Assembly (NCBI GenBank): GCA_947179485.1
Contig: OX359246.1
Coordinates: 22,754,001 to 22,818,000 of the forward strand
Direction of reading: 5' to 3'
From: Allacma fusca
Taxonomy: Eukaryota > Arthropoda > Collembola > Symphypleona > Sminthuridae
DNA length: 64,000 nt
The position numbers and the translations under genes are program-made. The notes under the pieces are model-generated. The model did not search any database, was not told the origin of the DNA, and saw only the letters and a list, made by a program, of their open reading frames with translations. Positions 22,454 through 34,509 of the stretch are shown piece by piece (position 1 is the first letter of the stretch; every line of letters starts with the position of its first letter).

Positions 22454-24907
22454 ATGGGTAATTATTTATTGGATCGATTTTCCCTAGTAATTGTTTCCAG
22501 CCTGTTGTTACACAATGGCTGGGCTCAGGGGAGGGGTGTCTTGAGATCCGCATCATCTGTCAGCCTGGAGGACAATGACATTGAAGACGGGAATTTAGAG
22601 GGTCCTTGCTCATGTCAGAACGAGCTAAATTTGGTGAGAAAAATTTAAATAATTATATTTCCTAATTTTGTACAAAAAAATGCTCACTCTAATATTAATT
22701 TCGAAAATGTTACCAAGTTATTTTCTTTTTTAGGTTCTGGCACGACTGGAAACTCTGGAATCAGCATTTGCAGAGGTACGTCATTAAAATTTGTTCTGCG
22801 TCAGTATGTCATATGTTTGTATGTCATTTTAATATTGAACAGTGCTAAAATAAATACAGCACTATTTTCAAGAGAATCCCTAAACGTAATAAAAATCCGT
22901 TCTTAAGATACATTTGCCTTGGAATAAAATCTTGAAAATTTTTGAATTGACCAGAAATCTATGAAAATATTTTAGCCCCTTTAGATAAAATGTTATTTTT
23001 ATATGATATCTTATGGACAGAGTACACTATATTTGATTTGGCCAAGCTTTCATTGAAGCCTTTATAATCTTATCTTATCAATGTTTTTTTAGTACAAAAA
23101 ATCTGAAGATGACCGGCATTTTTATTTGACAGCAAGGACGGACTTAATAGCAAAAGAGCTCGTGAGAGTCCAACCAATTGGAAATGCTAGCCCCAACAAT
23201 CTCACACAAATCATTAATCAGGCGAATTTTATCCAAGAAAATATTATGGACCCAAATTCCCTGAAAAAAATCGCAGGGAAGATTTGGACTGCAGTTTTAG
23301 CCTTCCCAGAAGTATCTACAGATAATATGTTTGAAGTATTCCAGCATGTATTCCAGTCATCACCCTCACTCTTCGTGCCAATGTATGAGTACCTGTTTGA
23401 TCATCTCGATGCAAGGGGTGCTGTATCGGAAAATTTAACAAAACTGATTGAGTACTTGAAGTCCATGTTGGAGAAAGCTAGAACCATGCCCAGTATCGCT
23501 TGGACCGATGAACTCCAAATGAAATTACTTCAAAGGATTTTTGCGAACGTAATCGATTGGTCCGAGGCATTCACATTAACATCGTCGAATTTCTTTGACT
23601 CCTTCCCGAGTCTGTCTGAGCTGGAGACTTTCAGCATTGCTTTGAAAGTATTGGGATCGAAAACGGAATCCCATTTGTCAACAGAGGAATTAACTTTTGT
23701 CAAAAGAATTTGTTTACAGTCGATCTTCTGCTCTAATCAATCCTTGTATGGCGATGATACCACTAGAAATGTTTTTCTGAAGTCAAAAATCCAAAAGAGT
23801 ATCAGACAGGAGATTTTCTCGGAAGTGAAATCAAATTTTACCGATGCAACTCAAATCGGCTTGAGATATTTTCGAAAATGGGACCTGCTGCTGAGTGAGC
23901 ATCGCTTAATCGATTCCGTTCAAATTAGTGGGCTGGAATTGATCCACAAGAGCGACATCTTACGTTCATTTGCTGCAGACGTTTTCTTAGAAGCGATCCA
24001 AAACGGTGTCATTACTTTCAATTCGAAAGATCCAAATTTTTTCAAGTTTCTTCAGATTATTGGCCGATCTCGAAAAGCTGTTGAGAAGTATCCAATTTTC
24101 ACACAAGAGTTCCACAACATTGTCGTACGGAAATTTAGACACAACTTTACAAATTTCGAGTCAATCCGGGAATTTCTGGAGAGTGTGGACAAGGTCAGTG
24201 TACCCGTCAAAGTTTGGAAATTCTTCGTGGAATCGATGCGCGAGAACCATCAGTTAAATGGGAATGAGGCCTTTCAACTTGGAGAACTTCTGGCGGAAGG
24301 TAATCGAAACGGCGATGCGATTTGGGATGAGCTCCCTCAACCCGTCAAACTCCTCTTCGATTCCTTGGACGATGTCAAGTGGAGAGTGAAAGTTCATCGA
24401 GGGAAACATTCCGATGTGGAATACTTTGATATTGTCTGCAACCCAGATTTGACCCTCGGTCTCGTCCCTATCAATTCCACCGGGAGTTACACTAAAGTTT
24501 GGAAATTTGATAAATACGATCCTTGGTTTGCTTACAAGAGGCTGGATGTGGGCTACAGCGAAGTCTCTGGGAATCTAGTCACCTTCACTATCCAAGCTCC
24601 AGATATGAGTAAAAAGGGTAAAGTGGTTCTGGGGGGAAAAGACCAAGATGGTAATCGGCGTTTGGGTCAAAGTGAGGATTTCGTAGGACCTGAAAAAGAC
24701 GGACTCACTTTTAATATATTTAAACCCAGTTTAAATCCCAACTTACAAGTCTTTCATCTCAGCTTGCTCATGGTCAGTGAAGACATGCCCATGACTGTGG
24801 AGAGATTTTTGAGCGTTTTATATGACTCAGAAAATAATCCCGTTGGGTTGGGAGTGACTTCAGGGAAGACGGCAAAGGCTGAGTTTGTAATGTCTAATGA
24901 AAGTTAA
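22454..24907 (+). CDS. Secreted coiled-coil protein, unknown family
   Basis: Three exons join cleanly in phase 0: 22454-22633, 22734-22775 and 23093-24907 (donors GTGAGA and GTACGT, acceptors TTTTTTAG). The predicted protein is 678 residues. Residues 1-25 form a signal peptide (LVIVSSLLLHNGWAQG). A short acidic segment with a CxC pair at 52 and 54 is followed by a charged helical, likely coiled-coil, stretch at ~56-100. Residues ~100-480 are helix-rich. From ~500 the sequence becomes beta-rich (WRVKVHRGKHSDVEYFDIV). I do not recognise the family and no enzyme motif is visible. The protein is probably extracellular. The 42-base middle exon and the junction before a tyrosine at the large exon resemble the start of the nucleotidyltransferase exons at 28.4 and 40.8 kb. 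Confidence 0.85.
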
Positions 24908-26008
24908 TTTATTTACAATGTACTTGGTGACCGTACTCTAAATACACGTTAAAATTCCAAATTTTTACCTCCTGCAAATTTTCTGAATTGATACAATGAG
25001 CCACTCATGCATTCCACGATAATTCATACAAACGTCAAGGTTGTTTCGTCAAACGTTTAAGCCTGGGAACATCTCCGAAAAAGCATTTGAAATGAAACCT
25101 GCGTGCACATATTTTGCAACCTATTAAGTATTACTTTCTTAATTCTTTCCCACAGAACGTCAGCATTTTAATGCCTGCATGGAAAGCAAGGCGTAACTGG
25201 ATACAATATCGTAAAAATCATTATTACAGTAAAATCTTTGCACATATATACAATGACCTGCTATCGGCTATATAATTGCTTGTTGTTCATATTGGTCTGT
25301 ATCACAGTGCCCCATTAACTAAAACATAAAGACACTATTAAGGTCACTGTGCATAGCGAGTTCAAATGCATCGTATACATAAATCATTCTATATATATTT
25401 GTTCCATATCCCTATTTCGAAGTTCCTAGCTGCTAAACGTTCACAAGAATTATTATCGACTGCAGAATGCGTAGACGAGATACAATGCTACATCCAGTGC
25501 GGTAATGGATGGATCAGATTTCAAAAAATTAATTAATTACTACATTAAGTACATTATGTTGGGCATTACGAACTACACATAGGATGCTCTCTTTTATTAA
25601 AAGAACCAGAGTGTCTACTGTTTGCTGAATACCCTTACAAATGCTCTTACAAGCAGGGCTGCTTGTATAGCGGCACTTTACTGCATTGTCCAAATTACAC
25701 CATGTTTTGTCTCCTCGAATTCCTTATTGTTTAGCCAGCAAAAATAGTATGTCGTGTGGATTCAACGGCATATGTCTGGTCCGCGTTAAATGGGGCACTT
25801 TAGGATGTGGCAACAGGGTCGACGTCGACGGCTCTCAAGTACTACCAACAACCGAGGCTGTTAATATGGTTTACGTGCTATACTAGTACGTCTCCGGTGT
25901 AATATGTACTTCAACTTTTATTTATAAAAAGGAAAAAATACAAATACTTCCTATGGAGCAGCAATTGTCCTACGTCCTACGGTTGCTACATTTAATCCCT
26001 GTTTGCAG
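24908..26008. other. 3' flank; no gene recognised
   Basis: AT-rich sequence with short unconvincing ORFs (for example 25686-25886). It ends at the octamer GTTTGCAG, the likely left target duplication of the next element. Confidence 0.5.
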
Positions 26009-27222
26009 CAATGCTGGGCGCATACCCTGCATGTACTATGCCTACATGTAGGCAAAATTGTAGGTTATGTTCACATTGTCAAATATTTTGTAGGCAATTG
26101 TATGTAGACTGTTTCGAGGAAAATTCTGCAATTTATGTATCCTGGGAATAATCAGTATGTAGACACAGACAGGGGTCGGACGGGTTTTTGAGGGAAGACG
26201 AGAAGATTCCTCCCAGGGAAGAAATATTTCTGCCAGGGAAAATCTCAAAAGGAAGGTATTCTTTTTTCTAACAGGGATTTTTAAATTCCTTGACCTTTTT
26301 TTGGCCAGGGATTTTTTTACGGAAATAATTGGCTACGCAAACAGGGATTTTTAGATTGGTTTACCTTATTTGTCAGGGATTTTACGTCTTGTAGCCAGGG
26401 AAATTATTTTTACCAACAGGTATTCGTTGAGGACCTTCCAGTAGGGATATAAAATTCAGCAGGGAAATTTACAAATGATCTTCCAGGGAGATTTACGAAA
26501 ATCCGGCCCCTGGACACAGAAACAAATGTAGGTACTTAAGTGTATATGCACGTAGGTATATGTATGCTCGAACCTTTGATATTCTAAAGCGCTGCATAAA
26601 AGCCCCATATAGATTTTCTTTCACATATGTTTTTTTTTACTTTTGTTTACTTGCCGCAGTGCAAAAGATTTCAATTTTTCAAAGTCTTGATCCCTTCCGA
26701 AAAAATGTTTTATCATGAAAAGTTGATTCAGCATGAGAATCGGTATGTACATTTGTCTAAAATGTCCGGCATTAAGCTGATGATTTTATTACTGTTCACA
26801 GAATCATCTTCTAAAATTCACACAATTTCTTCACTACTCATTATTAAAATTAATGAATTATAAATCACGCAAGAGAAAATTATTTTTAATGAACAGCATT
26901 TCTAAAAAATTACTGTAAATACGATCTGAAACTTTTCGAAAGCAAATTTTAATGTGACTTGAACATTGCATTTTCATAGCCAACTTTGTATTGTTTATTT
27001 TTAAAGTAAGATCATTGTAAATAACTTGTAGGCTTCAATCTATGCATGTATAATTTCATTTTAATTTGCAGGTAAGGTTCTATTCCGACAAAAGATGTAT
27101 GTCGGTTGTAGGTAGGATCAAATCTCGGGAATGATCTATTTAGGCTATTATGTATAGACTCTACATAAGAATCTAAAAATATGTAGGATTTAGGGTATGC
27201 GAATATATTTTGCCCAGCTTTG
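26009..27222. mobile_element. hAT-like element, GTAGGC-word family (outer)
   Basis: The termini CAATGCTGGGC and GCCCAGCTTTG are inverted with one mismatch, and the next block GCATACCC / GGGTATGC is inverted too. Flanking octamers GTTTGCAG and CTTCGCAG agree at 6 of 8 positions. The subterminal zones repeat TGTAGGC / CTACATGTAGG. A smaller hAT-like element is inserted at 26170. No transposase is visible. Confidence 0.72.
26170..26512. mobile_element. Nested hAT-like MITE, CAGGGATTT-word family
   Basis: The termini CAGGGGTCGGACGGGTTTTTG (left) and CGAAAATCCGGCCCCTG (right) are inverted with few differences. A perfect 8-bp target duplication GACACAGA flanks it (26162-26169 and 26513-26520). Almost the entire 343 bp is made of CAGGGATTTTT / CAGGGAAAT words, with hardly any unique core. 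No coding capacity. Confidence 0.92.
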
Positions 27223-28441
27223 CTTCGCAGTGTTAATTCGCGCTCTGTGATGAGAATCTCGGGTTTCTTTTTACATTGTCATTATGTGTTGATAACCCAT
27301 TTCACTCGCAGGCTACTAGAACATTCCTCGAAATTGAGCTTGTCAGGGCAGTTTAGTAGTTTTTACAACACTATTGAATAAGTCGTCGATTGTTGTAGGC
27401 ACAATCGGATGACATATTGCATATAATTATATTCCAAGAATTTTACGCCCGTGATTTAAAATGGTAAGCATGGGATTGACGGTAATTGTGAATTGAGCAA
27501 TTTGTGAAAGGTGAAGGTACATTATGGAGCGTAGCATTTATTTCTTAATAATAACTATATATGGGGTGCATACCCTTTTTCTCCCCCGTAGCTTCCCTAA
27601 AAAGGAACTAACTCATAAAATACATGATTCCAGTTTGTATCAATATTCTTTTAAAGACTTTTTAAATTTGATTTCGTTGGCCACCGTTAACTTGTGCGGT
27701 CATTGGGGTCAAAAGCATGAGACCAGGTGGGATATTTGTACGGATTTTGAATTCAGTAGTTGTTAATTTTTGACAAATATATTTTGAAACTTCTGTGTAG
27801 AATCAATTATGGGCTTTCCAGGGAACTGTCACACAAGTCTCTACGTTTGGAATTGAAGTCATGGTCCATTTAAAGACAGGGCAAGGTGGGAGATATTTAT
27901 ACGGGAAAGAAGACTGTTTTTTTATTTTTTCATGGACGGCCTGAAGTTCATAAAAATATTTCAGATTGACATAATTATTATAGTCCATTTCACGGGGATT
28001 CGTTTGATTCCAATATGATCTTCCTGCGTCGAAAATTGCGGTCTCAGGATCTAAGAATCTGACTCGGTGGGGCATTACGAGACAGGTTAAAAAGACCCGT
28101 CCAGGCATTTGATCTCGCCACCACATCTCTTGACCTCAACATTCTATAACTGACAGAGACTGTTATTATTAACCCATGCTTACAAGAAAAAATTTTTGTG
28201 TTAAACAATAGGGGTACCCTTTGATCAAAAAAATTATTACTGGGGTGCATAGAACCGTGTGCAAAATATCTTTCTGCCCCAGTAGAAAATAATTGCACTT
28301 ATTCAACGGGCTTCTAATCATTTATATCATTTATAGTAGAGTAGGTTTCAAGTTTTGGAATGGCAGATGAATATTTCCCCCTATGTTGTAATAATAAAGG
28401 TTATAAATTTAGTAATTTTTTGAAAATGTCCTCACTTTCAG
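27223..28441. other. Upstream region of nucleotidyltransferase 1
   Basis: No firm gene. An ORF at 27524-27766 begins MERSIYFLIITIYGVHTLFLP, which looks like a signal peptide or anchor. It could be a first exon of the nucleotidyltransferase gene, but I could not find a splice path linking them. Minus-strand ORFs at 27803-28298 have no family features. Confidence 0.3.
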
Positions 28442-29497
28442 TATCCGTTGTTAAACCGGGATCTCAAAGATTTGGCAAATGCGGAGCTGGATAACTTACA
28501 TTCGTACAAGACTGCTGGACGGGCCATTTTTGAAAGGGTATACAAAACCATCGTACATTTCTCCCCATACCGAATCTCCAGATATGTATTAGCGGGGAGC
28601 ATGGGGAAGAATATATCCCTAGGCCTGGATTTCCAGCCAGATTTTGATTTTGTGATCTTTGTTCGAGAAGTAACTCCGCCTTTGAAGCCAGTCGTAGATG
28701 AGTTCTACCGCATCCTGGAGACTCAGCTACCCTCGAACTGTGCGGAATGGAATGTATTTGACCCTTTCAAAATGACTAAGACTTCCTACAGCATTAAATT
28801 CCTAATGACTACAGTCATTGAAACATCCAGAGGTCGACAAAAGGTCCATATGGAGTTTGACCTACTTCCAGCCATCAGTTTTGCCAGGGATATCGCCAAG
28901 CAAACTGGAGCCACTTTGGGGGCCATTCGGAGAACAAAAAATCCAAGGGTCGATTGGAATCACTACAGCACAGCCCTCTGCGAAAATACCATTCGTTTTG
29001 TAAGAGATCAGCCACCATTCACTCACTCTGTCATTCGATTGGCCAAACTGTGGGATTCAAAGTTGAAGGTAGAGCTGCAGGAAAGTGGAAACAAGTTTCA
29101 TTTCTCCGGAAGATCCAGCGTAATAGAGCTCATTGCAATACATGCTGCAAATTTACAGGAGAAGAAAGCCAATCTCTTGGAAGCTTTCCGTCGATTTTTG
29201 AATCTCATTGAAAACATCGACGACATTCAGATTAATTTTTGCAACTCAACAATTTACCCCAAAGATCTAAAGCCTGGGATTTTCGACTCCATCAATCCCT
29301 ACAACAACTACGCCGACAAAATCGATCCAGTCAGTAAACAACTCTTGAAGGAGAGGGCGAGAAGCACGTTATATTCCCTCACATCGGTGGCCAAGATTAC
29401 GAATGAATCGGATTATGCCACAGGATTTGCTTCTGTCAAAATGACTTATTTAGTTAAGGAGAGAAATTTAAACGGAGGCTTCAATTTGTACCAATGA
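28442..29497 (+). CDS. OAS/cGAS-like nucleotidyltransferase 1
   Basis: This large terminal exon follows the acceptor CTCACTTTCAG and begins with tyrosine in phase 0; upstream exon(s) are not identified, so the N-terminus is missing. Numbering from that tyrosine, the nucleotidyltransferase GS motif is GSMGK at 52-56, the first two metal-binding aspartates are in PDFDFV (67 and 69), and the third lies in MEFDLL (140). A helical C-terminal half follows, with FSGRSSVIELIAI and NPYNNYAD, matching the OAS/cGAS-like layout. Enzymes of this fold make 2'-5' oligoadenylates or cyclic dinucleotides on sensing nucleic acid; substrate and trigger cannot be read here. The catalytic triad is complete, so activity is plausible. 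It faces acetyltransferase 1 tail to tail. Confidence 0.85.
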   Translation, partial: YPLLNRDLKDLANAELDNLHSYKTAGRAIFERVYKTIVHFSPYRISRYVLAGSMGKNISLGLDFQPDFDFVIFVREVTPPLKPVVDEFYRILETQLPSNCAEWNVFDPFKMTKTSYSIKFLMTTVIETSRGRQKVHMEFDLLPAISFARDIAKQTGATLGAIRRTKNPRVDWNHYSTALCENTIRFVRDQPPFTHSVIRLAKLWDSKLKVELQESGNKFHFSGRSSVIELIAIHAANLQEKKANLLEAFRRFLNLIENIDDIQINFCNSTIYPKDLKPGIFDSINPYNNYADKIDPVSKQLLKERARSTLYSLTSVAKITNESDYATGFASVKMTYLVKERNLNGGFNLYQ

Positions 29498-30023
29498 GAG
29501 TTCATTGAACTTCGAGGTTGCCTTTTGTAGCTCAGCTTAGTTAGTTCAAGATTCCAAACTATGAGAATTTAATTTTATATAAAACTTTGTATTACATTGA
29601 CTAAATGTTCCGATGTGCGAGCCAACAATTAATTATAAAATTGTTGAATATTCTTAAAATTCCTAAATTTCATTCAAGGAAACTGTAGAAGATAGCAACT
29701 GGATTTTTTTTGGTATTTGATTAATTACGTTATTTTGATTTATTCGTATCTACATGACCTTGTACAAATTACAAATTGTCTTAATAAATGCATTTCAGAC
29801 TACATGACTATCTACAGGTGATTGGCTCAAAACAAATATCTAATAAAGTAAGTACATCCTATTGTGCTCATACAAAAGGTGTTTATCTTACAATTAGTGT
29901 CAGATGAGATGTAGAGAGCAGTTTCAAGAATAAAATTACAATGTATTGTCCAGAACACATACAATCACAAAAGCGTTTGACAAATTGGCAAAATGGTTGT
30001 TTTCCCGCTGTCAAAAATGGATA
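29498..30023. other. Convergent intergenic region
   Basis: AT-rich sequence between nucleotidyltransferase 1 (+) and acetyltransferase 1 (-). It contains AATAAATGCATTT near 29782, a possible polyadenylation signal. The first part of the 3' flank (GAGAGTTCATTGAACTTCGAG at ~29497-29517) recurs after the nucleotidyltransferase remnant at ~36056. Confidence 0.55.
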
Positions 30024-30640
30024 TCAGTTACCACTCGGGTTGTTTTCCATTCTAATAATTTTAGCCGGGGCCCCTGCCACAACGGCAAAGTCGGGTACAT
30101 CCCGGGTGACCACACTTCCTGCACCAACAGTAACACCATTTCCGATGGTGACACCAGGACAGACCACGGCCCTCCCTCCAATCCAAACGTCATCTCCGAT
30201 AGTGACGGGCAATCCGAAGTCGGTCGTTCTCCTCTTCAAGTAGTCCAGGGGATGAGTGGCTGTGTAAATTTGAACATTTGGTCCAGACATGAAATTCTTC
30301 CCGATTTTAACCGGAGCAACGTCTAAAATACAAGTGTTATAGTTGATGAAGGAATTTTCTCCAACGGTGATATTATATCCATAGTCAACTTTAAATCCGG
30401 GTTTGGCATACACATCAGGGGCCGTGTCAGGATGTAATACTTGGAGGATGATTTTTCGACGAGTAGCTGCATCCTCTTCGGGGGCAGCATGAAATTCACG
30501 GGTGACTTTTCTACTGGCATCCCTTTTCTCAACTATCTCATCCCATTGACAACTATAAGGGTAACCTTGGACCATCCGGTCCCAGGGACTTAAGTGTTCG
30601 TACTCTTTAGGGTCCGCGTCAACCTTTGGGTATCCTGTCT
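30024..30640 (-). CDS. Maltose/galactoside O-acetyltransferase-type protein 1
   Basis: This left-handed beta-helix (hexapeptide) acetyltransferase is of the bacterial Maa/LacA/NodL class. It transfers acetyl from acetyl-CoA to a sugar hydroxyl; the exact sugar is unknown. An N-terminal helical part (MVQGYPYSC and the basic stretch) is followed by the hexapeptide repeats, the catalytic-histidine motif TATHPLD, and the acetyl-CoA binding run WIGGRAVVCPGVTIGNGVTVG. Reading leftward, the exon seems to start at 30640 after an acceptor-like TTGCAG. The coding frame is open there without a start codon, so either an upstream exon carries the start or the ATG at 30575 is used. It lacks the ~20-residue C-terminal tail of copies 2 and 3 and is the most diverged of the three. 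Confidence 0.88.
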
Positions 30641-31137
30641 CTGCAATTGTCAGATTTATTATGTCAAGCGGGTCCTTCGGGATTGACTTTAAAAATTACC
30701 AGCACTACAGTCATACAACTCTGTCTGTCATTAAAATCTAACGTAAATAAGGTTGATCTTCTGAACATTTCTAGCACATCCAGCTCAAACTGTCCTCTAT
30801 TAAAGTATATCTAATTATTGAAATGTCATGTATTTGCAATTCAGATTTTAAAGATGTACTTCTTCACTTACATTATTTCTAAGAAAATAATAGTTTAAAA
30901 GAACTTCGGACAGTAACTACTCATAAAAGCTTGAAAGGTTTTTATACACGAAAAGAAATATGTTCGAGTTTAATGAAATCAAAAATACTACAGTTTGGGA
31001 AAAGCAGAAGAAACTTACATCGAAACATATTCAAAAAATTTTAACGTTTTTTTCAAAAAATCATAAATGCCCAACATGATGGGCCGACTTTATTCCCAAA
31101 TTCTTTGACTATATGCATAAATTTAAATATTTTAATT
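30641..31137. other. Intergenic between acetyltransferases 1 and 2
   Basis: AT-rich. It could contain the first exon and promoter of acetyltransferase 1 on the minus strand; no convincing start exon was found. Confidence 0.4.
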
Positions 31138-31776
31138 TCATTGAGTGTATGGAGTTAAAGTCGGAGCAGCATTACTTGCATCCTCGCTGGGCTTGTCCAA
31201 ACGCTTGATAATCCTCGCAGGGTTTCCGGCCACTACAACAAAATCCGGAACGTCCTTCGTCACAACACTCCCAGCTCCAACCACAACCCCATTTCCGATC
31301 TTGACCCCGGGACAAATCACTGCCATCCCACCGATCCAAACGTCATCTCCGATGGTTATGGCCTTCCCCAACTCATACTCCCGTCTCTCGATGCAATCCA
31401 CAGGATGAGTAGCAGCGTAGATATGAACCCCTGGAGCAGCCAGGAAGTTCTTCCCGATGGTCACCGGAGCCGGGTCCAGAATACAACAATCGAAATTCAT
31501 GTACGCATTCTCCCCAAAAGTAATATTTACTCCGTAGTCACATCGGAAATTGGGCTCGATGTAGATCTTGTCCGTGGATTCAGGGCTAAACAAATCCTTC
31601 AATATCCGGGTTCTATCAGGCAGGTCTTCATCACTGCTGGCGTTAAATTCCCGGATAAGCTTCCGAGATTTCAACCTGGCTTCCACCAATGCGGGTTCCA
31701 AAGGGTTGTACGGATATCCTTGAAGCATTCGCTCCTGGTTGGACAAATGCTCATATTCTTTGGGATCTGGTGCCAT
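31138..31776 (-). CDS. Maltose/galactoside O-acetyltransferase-type protein 2
   Basis: An intact 212-codon ORF starting [20 protein letters not shown]. It has the full class layout: N-terminal helices, hexapeptide beta-helix from ~80, catalytic His124 in AATHPVD, and the acetyl-CoA motif [15 protein letters not shown]. The C-terminal tail [12 protein letters not shown] extends beyond the usual family end. The start codon follows directly after TTTTTTTTAG, so a non-coding upstream exon is possible. By eye it differs from copy 3 at about 27 of 212 positions, almost all outside the beta-helix core, which indicates a recent duplication with the enzyme core kept. Such enzymes are common in bacteria and fungi and uncommon in animals; horizontal acquisition is an inference. 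Confidence 0.9.
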   Translation of the reverse strand: MAPDPKEYEHLSNQERMLQGYPYNPLEPALVEARLKSRKLIREFNASSDEDLPDRTRILKDLFSPESTDKIYIEPNFRCDYGVNITFGENAYMNFDCCILDPAPVTIGKNFLAAPGVHIYAATHPVDCIERREYELGKAITIGDDVWIGGMAVICPGVKIGNGVVVGAGSVVTKDVPDFVVVAGNPARIIKRLDKPSEDASNAAPTLTPYTQ

Positions 31777-34509
31777 CTAAAAAAAAATATTAAAAAACTC
31801 CATAAAAAAATCAACGATTTTTTCCCCTAAATACAAATCCATCTTTATAAAAATCGTAATTGTCCTATTGATTGCCTATTAATTTAAATTTAATTATTTT
31901 AAAAAACTATTCCAAGACAATTGGAACCTAATATAACCGCTACTACATACATTATATTTAATTACTGATTTGATGCTGGCACATTATTAATTTATTAATT
32001 TTATTGAATTTATATTACGATTATAATAATTTTTTCAGTTTGTTTAACCCCTGTCAAAATCTCACCCATTTAAAAGGTGTGCCGTATTTCTGAGGCTAGG
32101 TGCCGACCTCTGTGTGTACTTAAAAACTCAATGTAAAACTTACATTTTAAAGATTCTGTTCTTCAGGTCTCTTAAGTTTACTAATGTTTTTGGTTCGACA
32201 GTTCTGTCTGCACTATTTACACGTGAAGACTGAGCCAAATACAAATTGCACTGGGTATATTCAAGTTTGTATAATTTGTCACGGGACACTAGACACACTA
32301 CAGTTCACTAATCTTAAATATTTGGAGGTTGAATCCAAGGCCAATGTCATAGAGAGTCTGAGTTCATATGGAGGATTTTTTATCAGTAAATATAAGTACG
32401 TGTTTTAGTACGTGGCCCTACACTTTGGTCTCAGCACTCGAAAAGTGCGACAGCCAAATAACATTCTATGCTCGACGACGTCTAAATACACAAACTGTGC
32501 ATAGGATTGTGAGCGTATAAGGAAAGAGCTGTCAGTGCCTGTGTGGAAGTTTCAGCTTCAAAAGAGTATAGTCAATCCAGAGCTCTCCAGTGGCCTTCGT
32601 GCAAAAATCAATGTGAATATTTCTGCACTGCAAAAGTTTGCGCATGTAGCAATGCTGAACACCTGGCGTAGTCTACCTTACAGAGTTTCAAGTTTTAAGA
32701 GTAGTAAATACACAACCTTACATTATGTATGGTTTTTGAAGATTTTATTCATAAAACATGTATGAAATTGGGAGGCATGTGTACTCTAAAAGCTTAATAT
32801 AACTTACAGTTTTTTATTGAAATTAACCTTCGCCCGAATAATGTAGGAAATAATGTAAAAAGATTTGCTGTCGTTTTGTGCACATAGTCTCTATTTTTTT
32901 GCGTTTGGTGTTGATATTATTTGAATTATAAGGATCGTTTTTATTGATTTTACTGAAATAAATGTGAATAAAAGTAATCTTTCCAATAAAAAAGTATATT
33001 AATAATGTAATTTTTGTAACATTTGACTACAAGAATAATAATTCGGTCCCTTCTGTTTTGATGGGGCGTGTGTGAAAATTTCCTACGCATTTAATTTACG
33101 TGACCTTCATAAATTTGTTGTGAAACATGGGCAAATTTATTGATTAATGCCAGTTCCAGGAAGGGGAATTTTATAGTGACATTCAATTTTTGGGTGGATT
33201 TTGTGGGAATATAGGATTACCTGTAAAATGAATTGAAGAAAAATATTTTTTTATGATTATTTGAAATTTTGAAACGTACACAACGTGCAGAACCTATTTC
33301 CTAAAATTTGTGCATCTAATTTTAAATTGCAGTGATTGCGGAATTGGCTGAAATTTCTGGAATCAAATATCAGAATATACTTTAAATTTACGTTTAATAT
33401 GTTTACCCATTTATAAAAATTCTGAAAATTGACGCATTTGGTGACATTAGTACTACTCTTTACTACAAATTATGAATTTCACTTGTAAACTTGTTAATAA
33501 TCATCAATTTGTCCCACAGTCAGGGTCGTGATGTCGGGAGAGATATATCACCTCACATAAACTCATCTGAAATAAATTTATAAGCAGTGAAATATGAACA
33601 ATAAGAAGAACGAGTTTGAGCTGGAGATGAAATGTTGAACTGGAAGGTTTGTTCATGACATTTCATGAATTCAGTTTTAAAGAAATTTATTGTGAATCTT
33701 CGTATAACGCTAAATTGACTCCTTTAAAATTTCAAAATAAATAACTAAAGGATCATTTGAATAATTCAATGGGATATTTTCAAAAAGCACGATATCATAA
33801 TTTTCTTATGCTGAATATTTTAGGAACAGGAAATAAAAGTGAAAGGCATAATTTATATTTTGAAAGTGCAAAATCTGCTCATATGTACATAAATTAAAAA
33901 CTTAAAAGATTAAAGAAACCAACGTAGTTCTTGGCAGTTAGCCAATAATTGTTTCATTTTTCAATATTTGGTTAACTTCTGACCTGACTATTGAAAGTCA
34001 GTGACATGACCTCGCAGGATCGAACGGTAGCAGTAAAGGCTACTCCCTTAACTTCACGTATGGGTTTTCGAGTCAAATATTTAGAGGAGAATACATTCAT
34101 TATTCGAGGAAATATTTTTCGTCTATCTCAGAATCACTACGTAACCCAAGCATTCCAATTAGCCTGACATTTCAATTACCAGTTCAACCAACACCAACTT
34201 TTTCAAGTCCAGCATTATTTGTGGTTGGCATGTAAAATTGTAAACCTATAGTTATGAGTGCCGAAACCTTTGATAATAATGAGCCGTGTTAGTGACATTA
34301 TTAAATTACTCCAATCGGATTCTAAATACATATAAGAGTCTCCGTCATTATAAAAAACAATTTTTGTTTCTATTTCGAATAAAACTTAGAATTTGGGATG
34401 TCATCGATATACATTTTTGCTAGAATTTCGTGCAAGTAGTTATTTTGCTATTGTAAAACTAATTTGTATAAAAAAATTGCACTTTATTAAAACACATCTA
34501 GATCTACAC
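31777..34509. other. Duplicated flank plus unique insert, no gene
   Basis: The segment from 31777 to about 32800 matches 36888-38030 closely (for example TTCAGTTTGTTTAACCCCTG near 32035 and 37317). The portion ~32800-34500 has no counterpart in the second unit, so it was inserted here or deleted there. No coding region was recognised; ORFs at 32184-32408 and 32535-32765 lack features and do not stay open in the duplicate. Confidence 0.55.

Noticed and set aside
31145-31830. Plus-strand ORFs opposite acetyltransferase 2 (and the same at 36312-36800 and 29941-30326)
   Set aside because: Shadows of the minus-strand acetyltransferase genes, which have the family motifs.
33980-34080. Possible tRNA-like or SINE sequence (GATCGAACGGTAGC and GGGTTTTCGAGTC)
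   Set aside because: The internal promoter boxes do not match at proper spacing and no cloverleaf could be drawn.
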